A DNA stretch of 64,000 bases from Bradyrhizobium sp. AZCC 1719. Lineage in GTDB: Bacteria; Pseudomonadota; Alphaproteobacteria; Rhizobiales; Xanthobacteraceae. The notes below the pieces were generated by a model. It searched no databases, was not told the origin of the DNA, and saw nothing but the letters and a program-made list of their open reading frames with translations. Below are positions 31,703 to 40,533 of the stretch, piece by piece. Positions within the stretch are counted from its first letter, which is position 1. The number at the start of each line of letters is the position of its first letter. Both the position numbers and the translations under genes were made by a program. The stretch lies in the NCBI RefSeq assembly GCF_036924525.1, contig NZ_JAZHRU010000001.1:5051001-5115000 (forward strand), read 5' to 3'.

Positions 31703-33372
31703 TGGCGCGGCCGGATGAACTTACGTTTGCGCCGCTTGGCGGTGTCGGCGAGATCGGCATGAACCTGTCGATCTACGGGCTCGGCAACCGCCACCAGCGG
31801 TCCTGGCTCGCGGTCGATCTCGGCGTCTCCTTCGGCGACGAGGAGCATCTGCCGGGCATCGACCTGATCATGCCCGATATCCGCTTCCTGGAGAAAGAGC
31901 GCAACAACCTGATGGGCCTGGTGCTGACGCACGCCCATGAGGACCATTTCGGCGCCATTATTGACCTCTGGCCGAAGCTGCAATGCAAGGTCTATGCGAC
32001 CAAGTTCAGCGCTGCGCTGTTCGAGGCCAAATGCGCCGCCGAGCGCAACCCGCCGAAAATCCCGGTGACGGTGGTGCCGTCGGGCGGCCGCATCGAGCTT
32101 GGGCCGTTCACCGTCGAGTTCATTCCGGTCGCGCATTCGATTCCGGAATCGCATGCGCTGGCGATTCACACTCCCGTCGGTACCGTCCTCCACACAGGCG
32201 ACTGGAAGATCGATCCGACGCCGATCATCGGGCTGCCGACCGACGAGCGCCGCCTGCGCGAGCTTGGCGATGAGGGCGTGCTGGCGTTGGTCGGCGATTC
32301 CACCAATGCGGTAAGGGATGGGCGCTCGCCCTCGGAAACCGAGGTCGCAGCTACCATCAAGAAGCTGGTCGGCGCCGCCAAGGGCCGGGTCGCCGTCACC
32401 ACCTTTGCTTCCAACGTCGCGCGCGTGAAAGCCGTGGCGGATGCCGCCAAGGCCGCCGATCGCGAGGTGGTCGTGGTCGGCCGCGCCATGGAGCGCGTGG
32501 TGCAGGTCGCCCGCGAGACCGGCTATCTCGATGGCGTGCAGAATTTTCGCGGCGCCGATTATTACGGCCATTTCCCCCCGGAGAAGGTGCTGGCGCTGTG
32601 TACCGGCAGCCAGGGCGAGCCGCGCGCTGCGCTGGCGCGCATTGCCAATAACGACCATCCGCAGGTGACGCTGAACAAGGGCGACAGCGTGATCTTTTCC
32701 TCGCGCACCATTCCCGGCAACGAGAAGGCGGTCGGCTCTATCATCAACGGGCTGATAGTCCAGGGCATCGAGGTCATCACCGACCGGAACGATCTCGTCC
32801 ACGTCTCCGGCCATCCGCGCCGCGACGAGCTGCGCGACATGATCTCATGGGTGCGCCCACAGATACTGATTCCCGTCCATGGCGAGGCGCTGCATCTATC
32901 GGAGCATGCCAAGCTGGCCCGCGCGGCGGGCGTGCCGAAGGTATTGACCTGCCGTAACGGTGATCTTGTCAAGCTCGGGCCCGGCGATCCCGGCATCATC
33001 GACGAATTGCCGGCCGGGCGGCTCTACAAGGACGGCGCGATCCTGGAGGACTCCAAATCCCGCGCTGTGGTCGAACGGCGCCGGATGGGCTTTGCCGGCT
33101 GCGCCTTCGTAGCGATTGCCATGACCGACAAGGGCGAGTTGGCCGACGATCCCGAGGTTGATCTCGTCGGCATCCCCGAGAAGAATACCGCCGGCGAGAT
33201 GATCGACGAGATCGTGTTCGACCTGGTGGTCTCGACTGTTGAAGGCCTGCCGCGGGCCCGGCGCCGCGACGCGGACGCCACGGCGGAATCGGTGCGGCGC
33301 GCTGTGCGCGCGGTCATTGCCGAGAATTGGGGTAAGAAGCCGATTTGCCTCGTTCACGTTCTAACGGTTTGA
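31702..33372 (+). CDS. rnj: Ribonuclease J
   Basis: Metallo-beta-lactamase/beta-CASP RNase with 5' exonuclease and endonuclease activity in mRNA and rRNA processing. 556 residues. The zinc motif LTHAHEDHFGA is at about residues 74-84; HTGDWKIDPTP and the beta-CASP GDSTNA and SSRTIPGNE segments follow, and the later PVHGEALHL motif supplies the last metal His. Its ATG lies in the birA stop (TGATG). This birA-rnj-epimerase-DUF1467 order is common in rhizobia. Confidence 0.95.
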   Translation: MARPDELTFAPLGGVGEIGMNLSIYGLGNRHQRSWLAVDLGVSFGDEEHLPGIDLIMPDIRFLEKERNNLMGLVLTHAHEDHFGAIIDLWPKLQCKVYATKFSAALFEAKCAAERNPPKIPVTVVPSGGRIELGPFTVEFIPVAHSIPESHALAIHTPVGTVLHTGDWKIDPTPIIGLPTDERRLRELGDEGVLALVGDSTNAVRDGRSPSETEVAATIKKLVGAAKGRVAVTTFASNVARVKAVADAAKAADREVVVVGRAMERVVQVARETGYLDGVQNFRGADYYGHFPPEKVLALCTGSQGEPRAALARIANNDHPQVTLNKGDSVIFSSRTIPGNEKAVGSIINGLIVQGIEVITDRNDLVHVSGHPRRDELRDMISWVRPQILIPVHGEALHLSEHAKLARAAGVPKVLTCRNGDLVKLGPGDPGIIDELPAGRLYKDGAILEDSKSRAVVERRRMGFAGCAFVAIAMTDKGELADDPEVDLVGIPEKNTAGEMIDEIVFDLVVSTVEGLPRARRRDADATAESVRRAVRAVIAENWGKKPICLVHVLTV

Positions 33373-33439
33373 GGTAAAAGACCTTTCGGACGGACACTGG
33401 TCCTCGCCGGGAGCGCTAGAGGCAGGGAGTGGAGTAATC

Positions 33440-33844
33440 ATGCTGGGCCGGCTCAATCACGTCGCGATCGCAGTCAAGGACGCGGAAAAAGCCGCCAAGA
33501 TCTACGGCAGCGCGTTCGGCGCAGAAATTTCCGGCGCGGTGCCGCTGCCGGAGCATGGCGTCATCACCGTGTTCGTGACGCTGCCCAACACCAAGATCGA
33601 GTTCATCCAGCCGCTTGGCGAGGCCTCGCCGATCGCCAAATTCGTTGAGCGCAATGCCGACGGCGGCATTCACCACATCTGCTATGACGTGCCCGACATC
33701 ATCGCCGCGCGCGACAAGCTGATCAGCGAGGGCGCGCGCGTGCTCGGCGACGGCGAGCCGAAGATCGGCGCGCACGGCAAGCCGGTGCTGTTTTTCCACC
33801 CGAAGGACTTTTCCGGCGCGCTCGTCGAAATCGAACAGGCCTGA
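33440..33844 (+). CDS. mce: Methylmalonyl-CoA epimerase
   Basis: Interconverts (2S)- and (2R)-methylmalonyl-CoA in propionate catabolism. 134 residues of the vicinal-oxygen-chelate fold: LNHVAIAVKDAEKAA at the start (metal His), IEFIQPLGEASPIAKF, GGIHHICYDVPD (metal His) and the final LVEIEQA (metal Glu). ATG 33440 with GGAGTAATC upstream. Typical neighbour of rnj in this order. Confidence 0.93.
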   Translation: MLGRLNHVAIAVKDAEKAAKIYGSAFGAEISGAVPLPEHGVITVFVTLPNTKIEFIQPLGEASPIAKFVERNADGGIHHICYDVPDIIAARDKLISEGARVLGDGEPKIGAHGKPVLFFHPKDFSGALVEIEQA

Positions 33845-33850
33845 GCCCCA

Positions 33851-34126
33851 ATGGCATACAACATCTCCACCGCGCTCGCGATCTACTTCGTGCTGTGGTG
33901 GGTCGTGCTGTTCACGACGCTGCCGTTTGGCGTCCGCAGCCAGCATGAAGACGGCGAGGGCGCGCCTGGCACCGATCCCGGCGCGCCGATCCTGGCGCGG
34001 ATGGGCTGGAAACTGATGTGGACCACGATTGTTTCGGCCGTGATTTTCGGCATCGGAATGTGGGCGTATCACCAGGGCTATCTGAATATCGAACGGCTGT
34101 CGAAGCTGATGGGGCTGCCGTTCTGA
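33851..34126 (+). CDS. DUF1467 family membrane protein
   Basis: 91 residues, two transmembrane helices (about 6-24 and 54-74) joined by a polar loop with LPFGVRSQHEDGEGAPGTDPGAP, the DUF1467 signature. Function unknown; it regularly follows the epimerase gene in alphaproteobacteria. Six bases after the mce stop, so probably in the same transcript. Confidence 0.88.
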   Translation: MAYNISTALAIYFVLWWVVLFTTLPFGVRSQHEDGEGAPGTDPGAPILARMGWKLMWTTIVSAVIFGIGMWAYHQGYLNIERLSKLMGLPF

Positions 34127-34413
34127 TCCATCTAGTCGCATCATGATATAGGGCCGCTCCGGTTCGAATGCCTTCAAGGCCTTCCCCAGTCAGTCGGCAG
34201 ATTTGAAATCGGACATTGCCCGAAGCGGCCGGCGCAAATGGCCGAACGATTTTGCCCCGCCGCGCGTGCGGATTTCCGGGTGTTGCCGGGGCGCAACAAT
34301 CTTGTGTATATTTGTTCCATTTATAGTTGTATGAATTGAATGGTTGAAGGAGATGGTGTTGGATCAGCCATTGTTTCAGGTTGCAATTTTTAAGTGTTCG
34401 ATTTGGGGGCGCC
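34127..34413 (+). other. Left edge of the AT-rich islet
   Basis: No ORF of interest. Base composition drops from GC-rich to AT-rich near 34300, where CAACAATCTTGTGTATATTTGTTCC begins. A promoter for the following lipoprotein must lie here, but no clear -35/-10 pair stands out. Confidence 0.35.
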
Positions 34414-35277
34414 ATGCGTGCGCAATGGATTGTGCCGCTTCTAGCGGGACTGCTGCTCAATAGTTGCGGTACTTACGTCCCTGACATTCAGGAATTTCCG
34501 GGTGATACCGTTGATGGGCAGTTATTCGTCAAGAAGATAGTAGAAAATATCAATTGCGAGATCACTGAGGCCGTTCGCTACGTCGTTGAGCAAGACAAAA
34601 AGCTTCCGCGTCGTACCGCCGCTTGGTTCGATGATTGGGGAATACAAACTACGCTAACGCTGACGACCGATGAAAAGGGGTCGATTACCCCAGTCGTCAA
34701 TTGGCTGCCGCCAAGTCCTGCAAATTCCATATTCAATTTGGCAGGTACAGGCACTGTATCATCTACAGCGAACAGAATAGACAAGCTAAATTCATACAAT
34801 TCCGTACAACAGTTTCTAAAAAATCAATGTGTGCAACGTCCGGGTGGTCCTTGGATTCTCTCGAGCGATCTGAAACTGAGAGAATGGATCGTGTACGTGA
34901 TTATGGCCGCGAATACCGGCGAAATTAGCATTCCTTCCGACACGAAGGGGCCGCTCAAGAGCAACGTTATCTCTCATCAGATAAGATTCATTGTCTCCAC
35001 ATCCGGAGGTGTGACCCCGGGGTGGAAGCTCTCACGGGTATCGATAAATCAGGGCGGGTCTTTCTTGGCGGCCAGTCGGGATAGGACGCACGATCTCACG
35101 ATCACATTGGGGCCTATGGAAACCGTGCCGGTCGATTTTGTGAGAAGACGGAACGGCCGCACAGAAACTGTTGCGACGGTGGTCTCTAGACCGTCGTCTC
35201 AAGCCGCGGAAGCGCATCTCGCGTCGGAGATCGGCTCGGCTGTCGCTAATTCATTGAGAAGTTCATTGGCACCATAG
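34414..35277 (+). CDS. Lipoprotein of unknown function
   Basis: 287 residues from ATG 34414 (GGGGGCGCC upstream). The N-terminus MRAQWIVPLLAGLLLNSCG is a lipoprotein signal with lipobox LLNSC, so Cys18 would be acylated; the next residue is Gly, so sorting to the outer membrane is possible. The mature part has FVKKIVENINCEITEAVRYV, suggesting a helical start, then a beta-rich body. No family recognised. Codon usage is visibly more AT-rich than in flanking genes, which suggests acquisition. Confidence 0.75.
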   Translation: MRAQWIVPLLAGLLLNSCGTYVPDIQEFPGDTVDGQLFVKKIVENINCEITEAVRYVVEQDKKLPRRTAAWFDDWGIQTTLTLTTDEKGSITPVVNWLPPSPANSIFNLAGTGTVSSTANRIDKLNSYNSVQQFLKNQCVQRPGGPWILSSDLKLREWIVYVIMAANTGEISIPSDTKGPLKSNVISHQIRFIVSTSGGVTPGWKLSRVSINQGGSFLAASRDRTHDLTITLGPMETVPVDFVRRRNGRTETVATVVSRPSSQAAEAHLASEIGSAVANSLRSSLAP

Positions 35278-35315
35278 CAAGCGTCCGTCCAAATCAGAGC
35301 TTGATGGAGGGCATC

Positions 35316-35573
35316 GTGACCAAAAAAGCCAAGCGAAAGAAAACGGCGAAGAAAAAAGTAGCGCCGAAGAAAGTTGCCAAGAAGAAAGCAAAGAAGAGAG
35401 CTAAGAAGGCCGCCAGGACATTAAGCGAGCGATACTGCTATAATATGACTGCTGATCCGAACTGGGTCATTAGATGCGAGTATGGCCCAGACGGTAGATG
35501 CAATCAAAATTGTACTAGAATCCCGGCGTCTCAAATGCCAAATGCCGGGAGGCTGCGACGGGCAAGAGTCTAG
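35316..35573 (+). CDS. Lys-rich N-terminus with Cys-containing tail
   Basis: 85 residues from GTG 35316, which has GGAGGG six bases upstream; ATG 35304 is the alternative. About 30 of the first 33 residues are Lys, Ala, Arg, Thr, Val or Pro in H1-like KKAKK repeats, followed by a compact segment with five cysteines' worth of polar sequence (YCYNMTADPNWVIRCEYGPD, then CNQNC). It could bind nucleic acid through its tail and a metal through the cysteines. Function unknown. Confidence 0.55.
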   Translation: MTKKAKRKKTAKKKVAPKKVAKKKAKKRAKKAARTLSERYCYNMTADPNWVIRCEYGPDGRCNQNCTRIPASQMPNAGRLRRARV

Positions 35574-35874
35574 AGTTCGCACCTCCGCTGGGACAGCTTC
35601 GCACCGTGAAGGCTTTCGTCGAGAGTGCAGTCTTTGCCGATGCGGTCGCCGCCTGCGAGCGGGCGCAGACCACGACCCCGTTCAATGGACCGGCGGCAAG
35701 CAAACCGCCGTCATCGGCCTGACTTCGGTCAAGCTCAACAAGGACACGATCATCTCGAGCTACACGCTAGGCGCTGATAGCGCCTTTTGCGACTACGACC
35801 CGATCAAGAAGAAGATCGATATCGGATCGAACTTCTGGAACGGGAAACTTTCTAGGGGCGAGCAATACGCGTGA
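35519..35874 (+). pseudogene. Broken small ORF in the islet
   Basis: Two frames together look coding. The first reads KSLEFAPPLGQLRTVKAFVE and FADAVAACERAQTTTP; the second continues VQWTGGKQTAVIGLTS to the stop at 35874 with the tail FWNGKLSRGEQYA. They join in phase if the C4 run at 35676-35679 had five C's. No start codon with a ribosome-binding site is seen upstream (GTG 35606 is internal). Either a remnant or a further base-calling error; function unknown. Confidence 0.35.
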
Positions 35875-35879
35875 TCATC

Positions 35880-36608
35880 ATGAAGTGGCTCGGCGTCGTT
35901 GGTTTGCTCATTATAGTCGCTTTGGCCGCTGTTATGCGGTACCAAGTGGCTTATCCAAGCGTGACAGTGCGATATCGCCTAACTCTCGAAGCCCAAGTGG
36001 ATGGCGAACTGAAGACTGCATCCGCCGTCCGCGAGGTGACCTACAGCAAGCAGCCGCAGCTAGCCGCTCAACACGAGCTTTCCATCGGATATCGAGGCGA
36101 AGCGGTCGCCCTTGACCTTGGCTCCCGAGGCACGTTGTTCGCGCTCCTCAAGGCAGGCAGGGATGAGCGGTCGGGGCCGGAATGGATCGTGCTTCGGGCG
36201 TTCGATTTTGATGGCGGTAGCCTGCCAAGCCCGGTCGAGCTGGGCATTGAGCAGGTTGCGCGCCTCTCGGGCAAACGCGAGCTGCCGTTGGACAGTCTTC
36301 CTGTGCTGGTGCGATTTCGCGATCCTAGCGATCTCCGGACCGTAGAGCAGGTGAACCCGTTTAACATCGGGGAGCGCTTCGGCGCAGACACTAAACTGGT
36401 TCGTGCGACCTTGGAGATCGTTGCCACGAGAACGCCGTTCAGTTCCTCCGGAATGATCGGCGAACCGATAACGACTGGCATTGAGCGCAAACTCGCTTGG
36501 TGGAACGGTCCATTTCCTTGGCTAAAGCCGACGGGTGGTAATGTCTTCATCGACACACGTACCGAAGCATTCAAAGTCAGCAAGGAAGACTTCAAAGTAG
36601 ATTATTGA
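35880..36608 (+). CDS. Membrane-anchored protein of unknown function
   Basis: 242 residues. One N-terminal transmembrane segment (LGVVGLLIIVALAAVMRY, about residues 4-21) with no signal cleavage site, then a soluble periplasmic domain. It begins YPSVTVRYRLTLEAQVDGEL and has ordered beta-strand character. ATG 35880 is used; a GTG at 35871 is in frame. Last gene of the islet, 46 bases before a normal GC-rich methyltransferase. Confidence 0.65.
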   Translation: MKWLGVVGLLIIVALAAVMRYQVAYPSVTVRYRLTLEAQVDGELKTASAVREVTYSKQPQLAAQHELSIGYRGEAVALDLGSRGTLFALLKAGRDERSGPEWIVLRAFDFDGGSLPSPVELGIEQVARLSGKRELPLDSLPVLVRFRDPSDLRTVEQVNPFNIGERFGADTKLVRATLEIVATRTPFSSSGMIGEPITTGIERKLAWWNGPFPWLKPTGGNVFIDTRTEAFKVSKEDFKVDY

Positions 36609-36654
36609 GAACGCCATCTTAAACTCTTGCTTTAGGCGTTACTCATGAGGCTTG

Positions 36655-37260
36655 ATGACGGTGGAATCTTCGCGGATCATCGATCTCTACCAGCGCAAGG
36701 CATCGGACTGGATCGAGAGCCGCGCGCGCACCGGCCTGTCTGAAAAACCCTGGCTTGATCGTTTCCGCGCGCTGCTGCCGCCCGCCGGCCCGATCCTCGA
36801 TCTCGGCTGCGGCTCCGCCGAGCCGATAGCTGCCTACCTGATCGGTCTCGGTCATTCCGTTACTGGTGTGGATTCTTCCCCGGCCATGATCGACGCCTGC
36901 CGGAAGTGTTTCCCGAAGCAGGAATGGATCGTCGCCGATATGCGCAAGCTTGCCTTGCAGCGGCGGTTTTCCGGCATCCTTGCGTGGGACAGTTTCTTTC
37001 ACCTCTGCCACGACGATCAGCGCCGGATCTTTCCGTTGTTTCGCGCGCATGCTGCGCCTGACGCAGCCTTGATGTTCACCAGCGGGCCCGCGCATGGCGA
37101 GGCGATCGGAAGTTTCGGAGGTGAGCCGCTGTATCATGCGAGCCTCGACCCGGCCGAATACCGTTCATTGCTCGACCGGAACGGGTTTCGTGTGGTCTCG
37201 CATATCGTCGAAGACCCCGATTGCGACGGTCATACCGTCTGGCTCGCGCAGCTCATTTGA
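36655..37260 (+). CDS. Class I SAM-dependent methyltransferase
   Basis: 201 residues. Motif I ILDLGCGSAEPIAAYL is at about residues 48-63, motif II VTGVDSSPAMIDACR follows, then WDSFFHLCHDD and an inserted FTSGPAHGEAIGSFGG loop. Close to the Methyltransf_25/UbiE-like group. ATG 36655 has GAGG five bases upstream; the substrate is not evident. Confidence 0.87.
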   Translation: MTVESSRIIDLYQRKASDWIESRARTGLSEKPWLDRFRALLPPAGPILDLGCGSAEPIAAYLIGLGHSVTGVDSSPAMIDACRKCFPKQEWIVADMRKLALQRRFSGILAWDSFFHLCHDDQRRIFPLFRAHAAPDAALMFTSGPAHGEAIGSFGGEPLYHASLDPAEYRSLLDRNGFRVVSHIVEDPDCDGHTVWLAQLI

Positions 37261-37391
37261 GACGTTGGGCCAAGTCGGGACGGGAGAGACGCTGGCCGCC
37301 GGCCGCGCCTTTTGGCTATGATCCGATGAAAGATAAGGCTGGCCAAACCTGAAACGGGAGTGAACTCCTGCGCCGGCATGGGGAGACCACG
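37261..37391 (+). other. Leader of mtnK with a small hairpin
   Basis: The gene-free leader contains GATAAGGCTGGCCAAACCTGAAACGG and a hairpin GGGAG-TGAA-CTCC at about 37353-37367 shortly before the start codon. It may be a structured 5' UTR. I could not match it to a known SAM riboswitch by eye. Confidence 0.3.
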
Positions 37392-38705
37392 ATGAGTTCA
37401 CAGCGTCGATTAATGGCAATGGCTGATCCGCGGCAGGGCGACTATCGAATTCTTCATGAAGCCGACCTGCGGGACTACCTCGCAGGGCTCCCCGAAGTCG
37501 CAGCCCGCCTCGGCGGCGTGCCGGCTTCTTGGTCGATCAGCGAAGTCGGCGACGGCAACCTCAATCTCGTGTTCATCGTCAAAGGACCGGCGGGCGGCAT
37601 CGCGGTCAAGCAGGCGCTGCCTTACGTACGGCTCGTCGGCGAAAGCTGGCCGCTGCCGTTGTCGCGCTCGCATTACGAATATCTGGCGCTGACGCGTCAG
37701 GCGGAGTTGGCGCCTCGGCTGGTGCCTGATGTGTTGCACCACAACGATGCGCTCGCGCTTGTCGTCATGGAGCTGCTCGAGCCGCACATCATCATGCGCA
37801 AGGGGCTGGTGGCCGGCACCACCTATCCGCGCTTCGTCGAGGACGTCACGACGTTTCTGGCGCGCACGCTGTTTCTTTCGTCCGACTTCGCGGTATCAGC
37901 CGCCGAGAAGAAGGAGGGGGTCGCCGCGTTCGCCGGCAACCATGCGCTCTGCAAGATCACCGAGGACCTGATCTTCACCGATCCCTACCGCATGGCCGAG
38001 CAGAACCGTTGGACACAGCCCTGGCTCGATGCGACCGCGGCTGCCTTCCGCGAAGACTTCGACCTCCACGTCGCGATCTCGCGGCTGAAACTGAAATTCC
38101 TGAACGCGCCGGAAGCCCTGATCCACGGCGACCTCCACACCGGCTCGATCATGGTGACGGAGGGCGAGACCAAGATGATCGATCCCGAGTTCGCATTCTA
38201 CGGTCCCATGGGCTTCGATATCGGCGCCGTCATCGCCAATCTGCTGATGGCTTATCTCGCGTCCGCCGGTCACGAGCGTTCGCCGGGTGAGCGCCGCGCG
38301 TTCGAGGCATGGGTGCTGGAAGCGATCGAGAACGTCTGGAGCGAACTCGCCCGCAAGTTCCTGGAGCTGTGGCGAACGCAGGCAGGAGGCGATGCCTATC
38401 CGCGGACGCTGTTCGAAGGCGAGGCCGGTGCCGCGCGGCTGGAGGCCGAGCGACAGGCCTATATGGCGCGGCTGTTTGAGGATACCGTCGGGTTCGCGGC
38501 GGCAAAAATCATCCGCCGCATTTTGGGGCTCGCGCACAACATCGATTTCGAACTGATTGAAGATCCGAAGGGGCGGGCCGTGTGCGAGGTGCGCAGCCTG
38601 CGGCTGGCGCGGGCGATGATGGTGGAGGCGGGCTCGTTTCCGACGATCGGCACTGTGACGAAAGCGGCGCGCGACGTGCGCGATTGGTGGCCGGATTTTG
38701 CCTAA
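37392..38705 (+). CDS. mtnK: S-methyl-5-thioribose kinase
   Basis: Methionine salvage enzyme that phosphorylates 5-methylthioribose. 437 residues, choline-kinase-like fold. Visible: glycine-rich loop region EVGDGNLNLVFIVKGPAGG (about 53-71) followed by the VKQALPYVR lysine, catalytic loop ALIHGDLHTGSIMV, and metal site KMIDPEFAFYGPMGFDIG. ATG 37392 is used; ATG 37413 is possible. The usual partner mtnA is not adjacent in this window. Confidence 0.94.
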   Translation: MSSQRRLMAMADPRQGDYRILHEADLRDYLAGLPEVAARLGGVPASWSISEVGDGNLNLVFIVKGPAGGIAVKQALPYVRLVGESWPLPLSRSHYEYLALTRQAELAPRLVPDVLHHNDALALVVMELLEPHIIMRKGLVAGTTYPRFVEDVTTFLARTLFLSSDFAVSAAEKKEGVAAFAGNHALCKITEDLIFTDPYRMAEQNRWTQPWLDATAAAFREDFDLHVAISRLKLKFLNAPEALIHGDLHTGSIMVTEGETKMIDPEFAFYGPMGFDIGAVIANLLMAYLASAGHERSPGERRAFEAWVLEAIENVWSELARKFLELWRTQAGGDAYPRTLFEGEAGAARLEAERQAYMARLFEDTVGFAAAKIIRRILGLAHNIDFELIEDPKGRAVCEVRSLRLARAMMVEAGSFPTIGTVTKAARDVRDWWPDFA

Positions 38706-38972
38706 TTGCTTCAGATCACCTGAAGGGAAAGGGCCTTCTCGAATACAGTGCAGCGCGCTGCCCCCGTCCGGGACACGGACTAGCAAAGGTACTATTCGGC
38801 AGTCCGCTCACCCGATCGGTTCCCGAATTAACCGCCAAAGCGGACATCAAGGTTAAATAGCAAGCTTACCCAAGGGATTTGGTTGCTCACCTCAGCCGGA
38901 GAGCTAACCGTCTAAGCCGTATTTCGAGAGACTTTTTGTGTCTGCTCAGATTTTCATTTAGGGAGCGCTGCC

Positions 38973-39455
38973 ATGGCACGTTCAACAAAACCGCCGATTC
39001 TGGATACGATCGATCTTGAGCGTGAGATCGAAGAAGAGTTTCGCAAACTGCCGTCAGTTCGCGAATCTCAGCCGACCGACTACGCGCCGCCTTCCGTACG
39101 CGCTCCAGAGTTGGGGATGCCGGATTATGTGGAGCATAGCGACGGCGCAACTGAGATCGGCAAACTGTCAGCGGAAGCTGTTGTCCGCGAATATGAAGCC
39201 GCCGCGAAGGACATCGAGGCGCTGGGCGTTGAGCTCATCGAGCAGGCCAGGCAGTGCGAGGCCATGACCCGCGAAGCGCTCGCAGTGACCGAAGAACTGA
39301 AGGAAACCGCGGCGCGCTACCGCGCGGAAGCCAAGCGTGTCTTCCTTCAAATTGAGAGCTGCTCTTTGTTGACGGCGGAGGTACGCAAGATCTGCGAGGA
39401 AATGAAGGATAAGATCGCAGCTCCGGCCATGGCCGAAACTAAAGCCGGGGCGTAA
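38973..39455 (+). CDS. Coiled-coil protein of unknown function
   Basis: 160 residues, no signal peptide or membrane segment. An acidic N-terminal part (LDTIDLEREIEEEFRKLP) leads through a proline-rich linker to a long Glu/Ala/Lys helix with heptad pattern from about residue 60 to 150, and a short Ala-rich tail. Start has GGGAGCGCTGCC upstream. Nothing in the neighbours hints at a function. Confidence 0.65.
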   Translation: MARSTKPPILDTIDLEREIEEEFRKLPSVRESQPTDYAPPSVRAPELGMPDYVEHSDGATEIGKLSAEAVVREYEAAAKDIEALGVELIEQARQCEAMTREALAVTEELKETAARYRAEAKRVFLQIESCSLLTAEVRKICEEMKDKIAAPAMAETKAGA

Positions 39456-39499
39456 AGCCCGAGCCATCCCAGGCACCGACGATGGTGCTAGCGCGCCTG

Positions 39500-39597
39500 G
39501 AGCCCTTTCGGTTCTGATTGAATCAGAACCGGGCTCTAGATTCTTGTTTCGACGCGTTTTCTTGACGTGAACCGATGTCCACTGGAAAACGCTCTAG
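39500..39597. repeat. Dispersed intergenic repeat with palindrome
   Basis: Contains the palindrome CGGTTCTGATT/GAATCAGAACCG (39509-39531 region) flanked by GAGCCC and GGGCTC, then CTAGATTCTTGTTTCGACGCG and TTTTCTTGACGTGAACCG ending AAAACGCTCTAG. This compound element is one I recall as widespread between genes in Bradyrhizobium. Confidence 0.7.
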
Positions 39598-39752
39598 CCT
39601 AGCCTCGTTACAGGGGCCGGCGGCTGAATGTCGTCGAAACGATTAATCAGCCGCTCTAATAGCTCCATGCGCATTCTACCGCCTAATCGAGTGGCTCGGC
39701 GCTGCCTATAACAAGCACACGAACCAGCGTCGGGTCGTGAATGGAGTTCGAC

Positions 39753-40532
39753 GTGAAATTTCTCCGCACCATGATCGCATCGGTGTTCTTGATGGCATCG
39801 TCATTCGCACAAGCTCAGCAACCCAATGTCATGGGCAGGAGGCTGTCACCGGAAGACGTGCGGCGGGTTGCTCCGGCGCTTGAGAAGTACACGCAAGAGC
39901 GCCTCTACGGCGAGGTCTGGAAACGACCTGGTCTGAGCCCGCGCGATCGAAGCATTGTCACGGTCGTTGCGCTCATCGCCCGCGAGATGACCCTGCCGAT
40001 GGCTTATTATTTCAATCAGGCGCTCGAGAACGGCGTCAAGCCAGGCGAGCTTTCCGAGATCATTACCCATCTGGCGTTCTATTCGGGTTGGGCGAACGCC
40101 TTCGCGGCGATAGGGCCCGCCAGGGACGTCTTTACCCAGCGCGGAATCGGAGCTGATCAGCTCCCTCCCGCGTCGCCTCAGCTCCTGCCGCTGAACGAAG
40201 CCGCGGAGGCCGACCGCGTTGCACGGGTCGGGCAGCAGTTCGGCGCCACGTCTCCGGGGCTCGTTCAACACACCACCGATGTGCTGTTCCGCGACCTGTG
40301 GCTACGCCCGGACCTCGCGCCACGTGACCGGAGCCTCGTGACCGTGAGCGCACTGATCGCATCGGGCCAGGTCGCGCAGGTGCCGTACCATCTCAATCGC
40401 GCGATGGATAACGGTCTGACGCAAGAACAGGCCGCCGAAGCGATCATGCATCTCGCGTATTACGCGGGTTGGCCCAACGCCTTCTCGGCGCTGCCGGTCG
40501 CGAAAGATGTCTTCGAGAAACGGCCCCGCTGA
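39753..40532 (+). CDS. Secreted carboxymuconolactone-decarboxylase-like protein (two CMD domains)
   Basis: 259 residues. GTG 39753 is preferred because GGAG is six bases upstream; it gives the signal peptide MKFLRTMIASVFLMASSFAQ cut near AQAQQ. Two tandem AhpD/CMD-like domains follow, each with the pattern RPGLSPRDRSIVTVVALIAR and EIITHLAFYSGWANAF, then RPDLAPRDRSLVTVSALIAS and EAIMHLAYYAGWPNAF. The usual CxxC of peroxiredoxin-type AhpD is absent. It converges with a lysR gene, adjoining the molybdenum hydroxylase cluster. Confidence 0.85.
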   Translation: MKFLRTMIASVFLMASSFAQAQQPNVMGRRLSPEDVRRVAPALEKYTQERLYGEVWKRPGLSPRDRSIVTVVALIAREMTLPMAYYFNQALENGVKPGELSEIITHLAFYSGWANAFAAIGPARDVFTQRGIGADQLPPASPQLLPLNEAAEADRVARVGQQFGATSPGLVQHTTDVLFRDLWLRPDLAPRDRSLVTVSALIASGQVAQVPYHLNRAMDNGLTQEQAAEAIMHLAYYAGWPNAFSALPVAKDVFEKRPR

Positions 40533-40533
40533 T

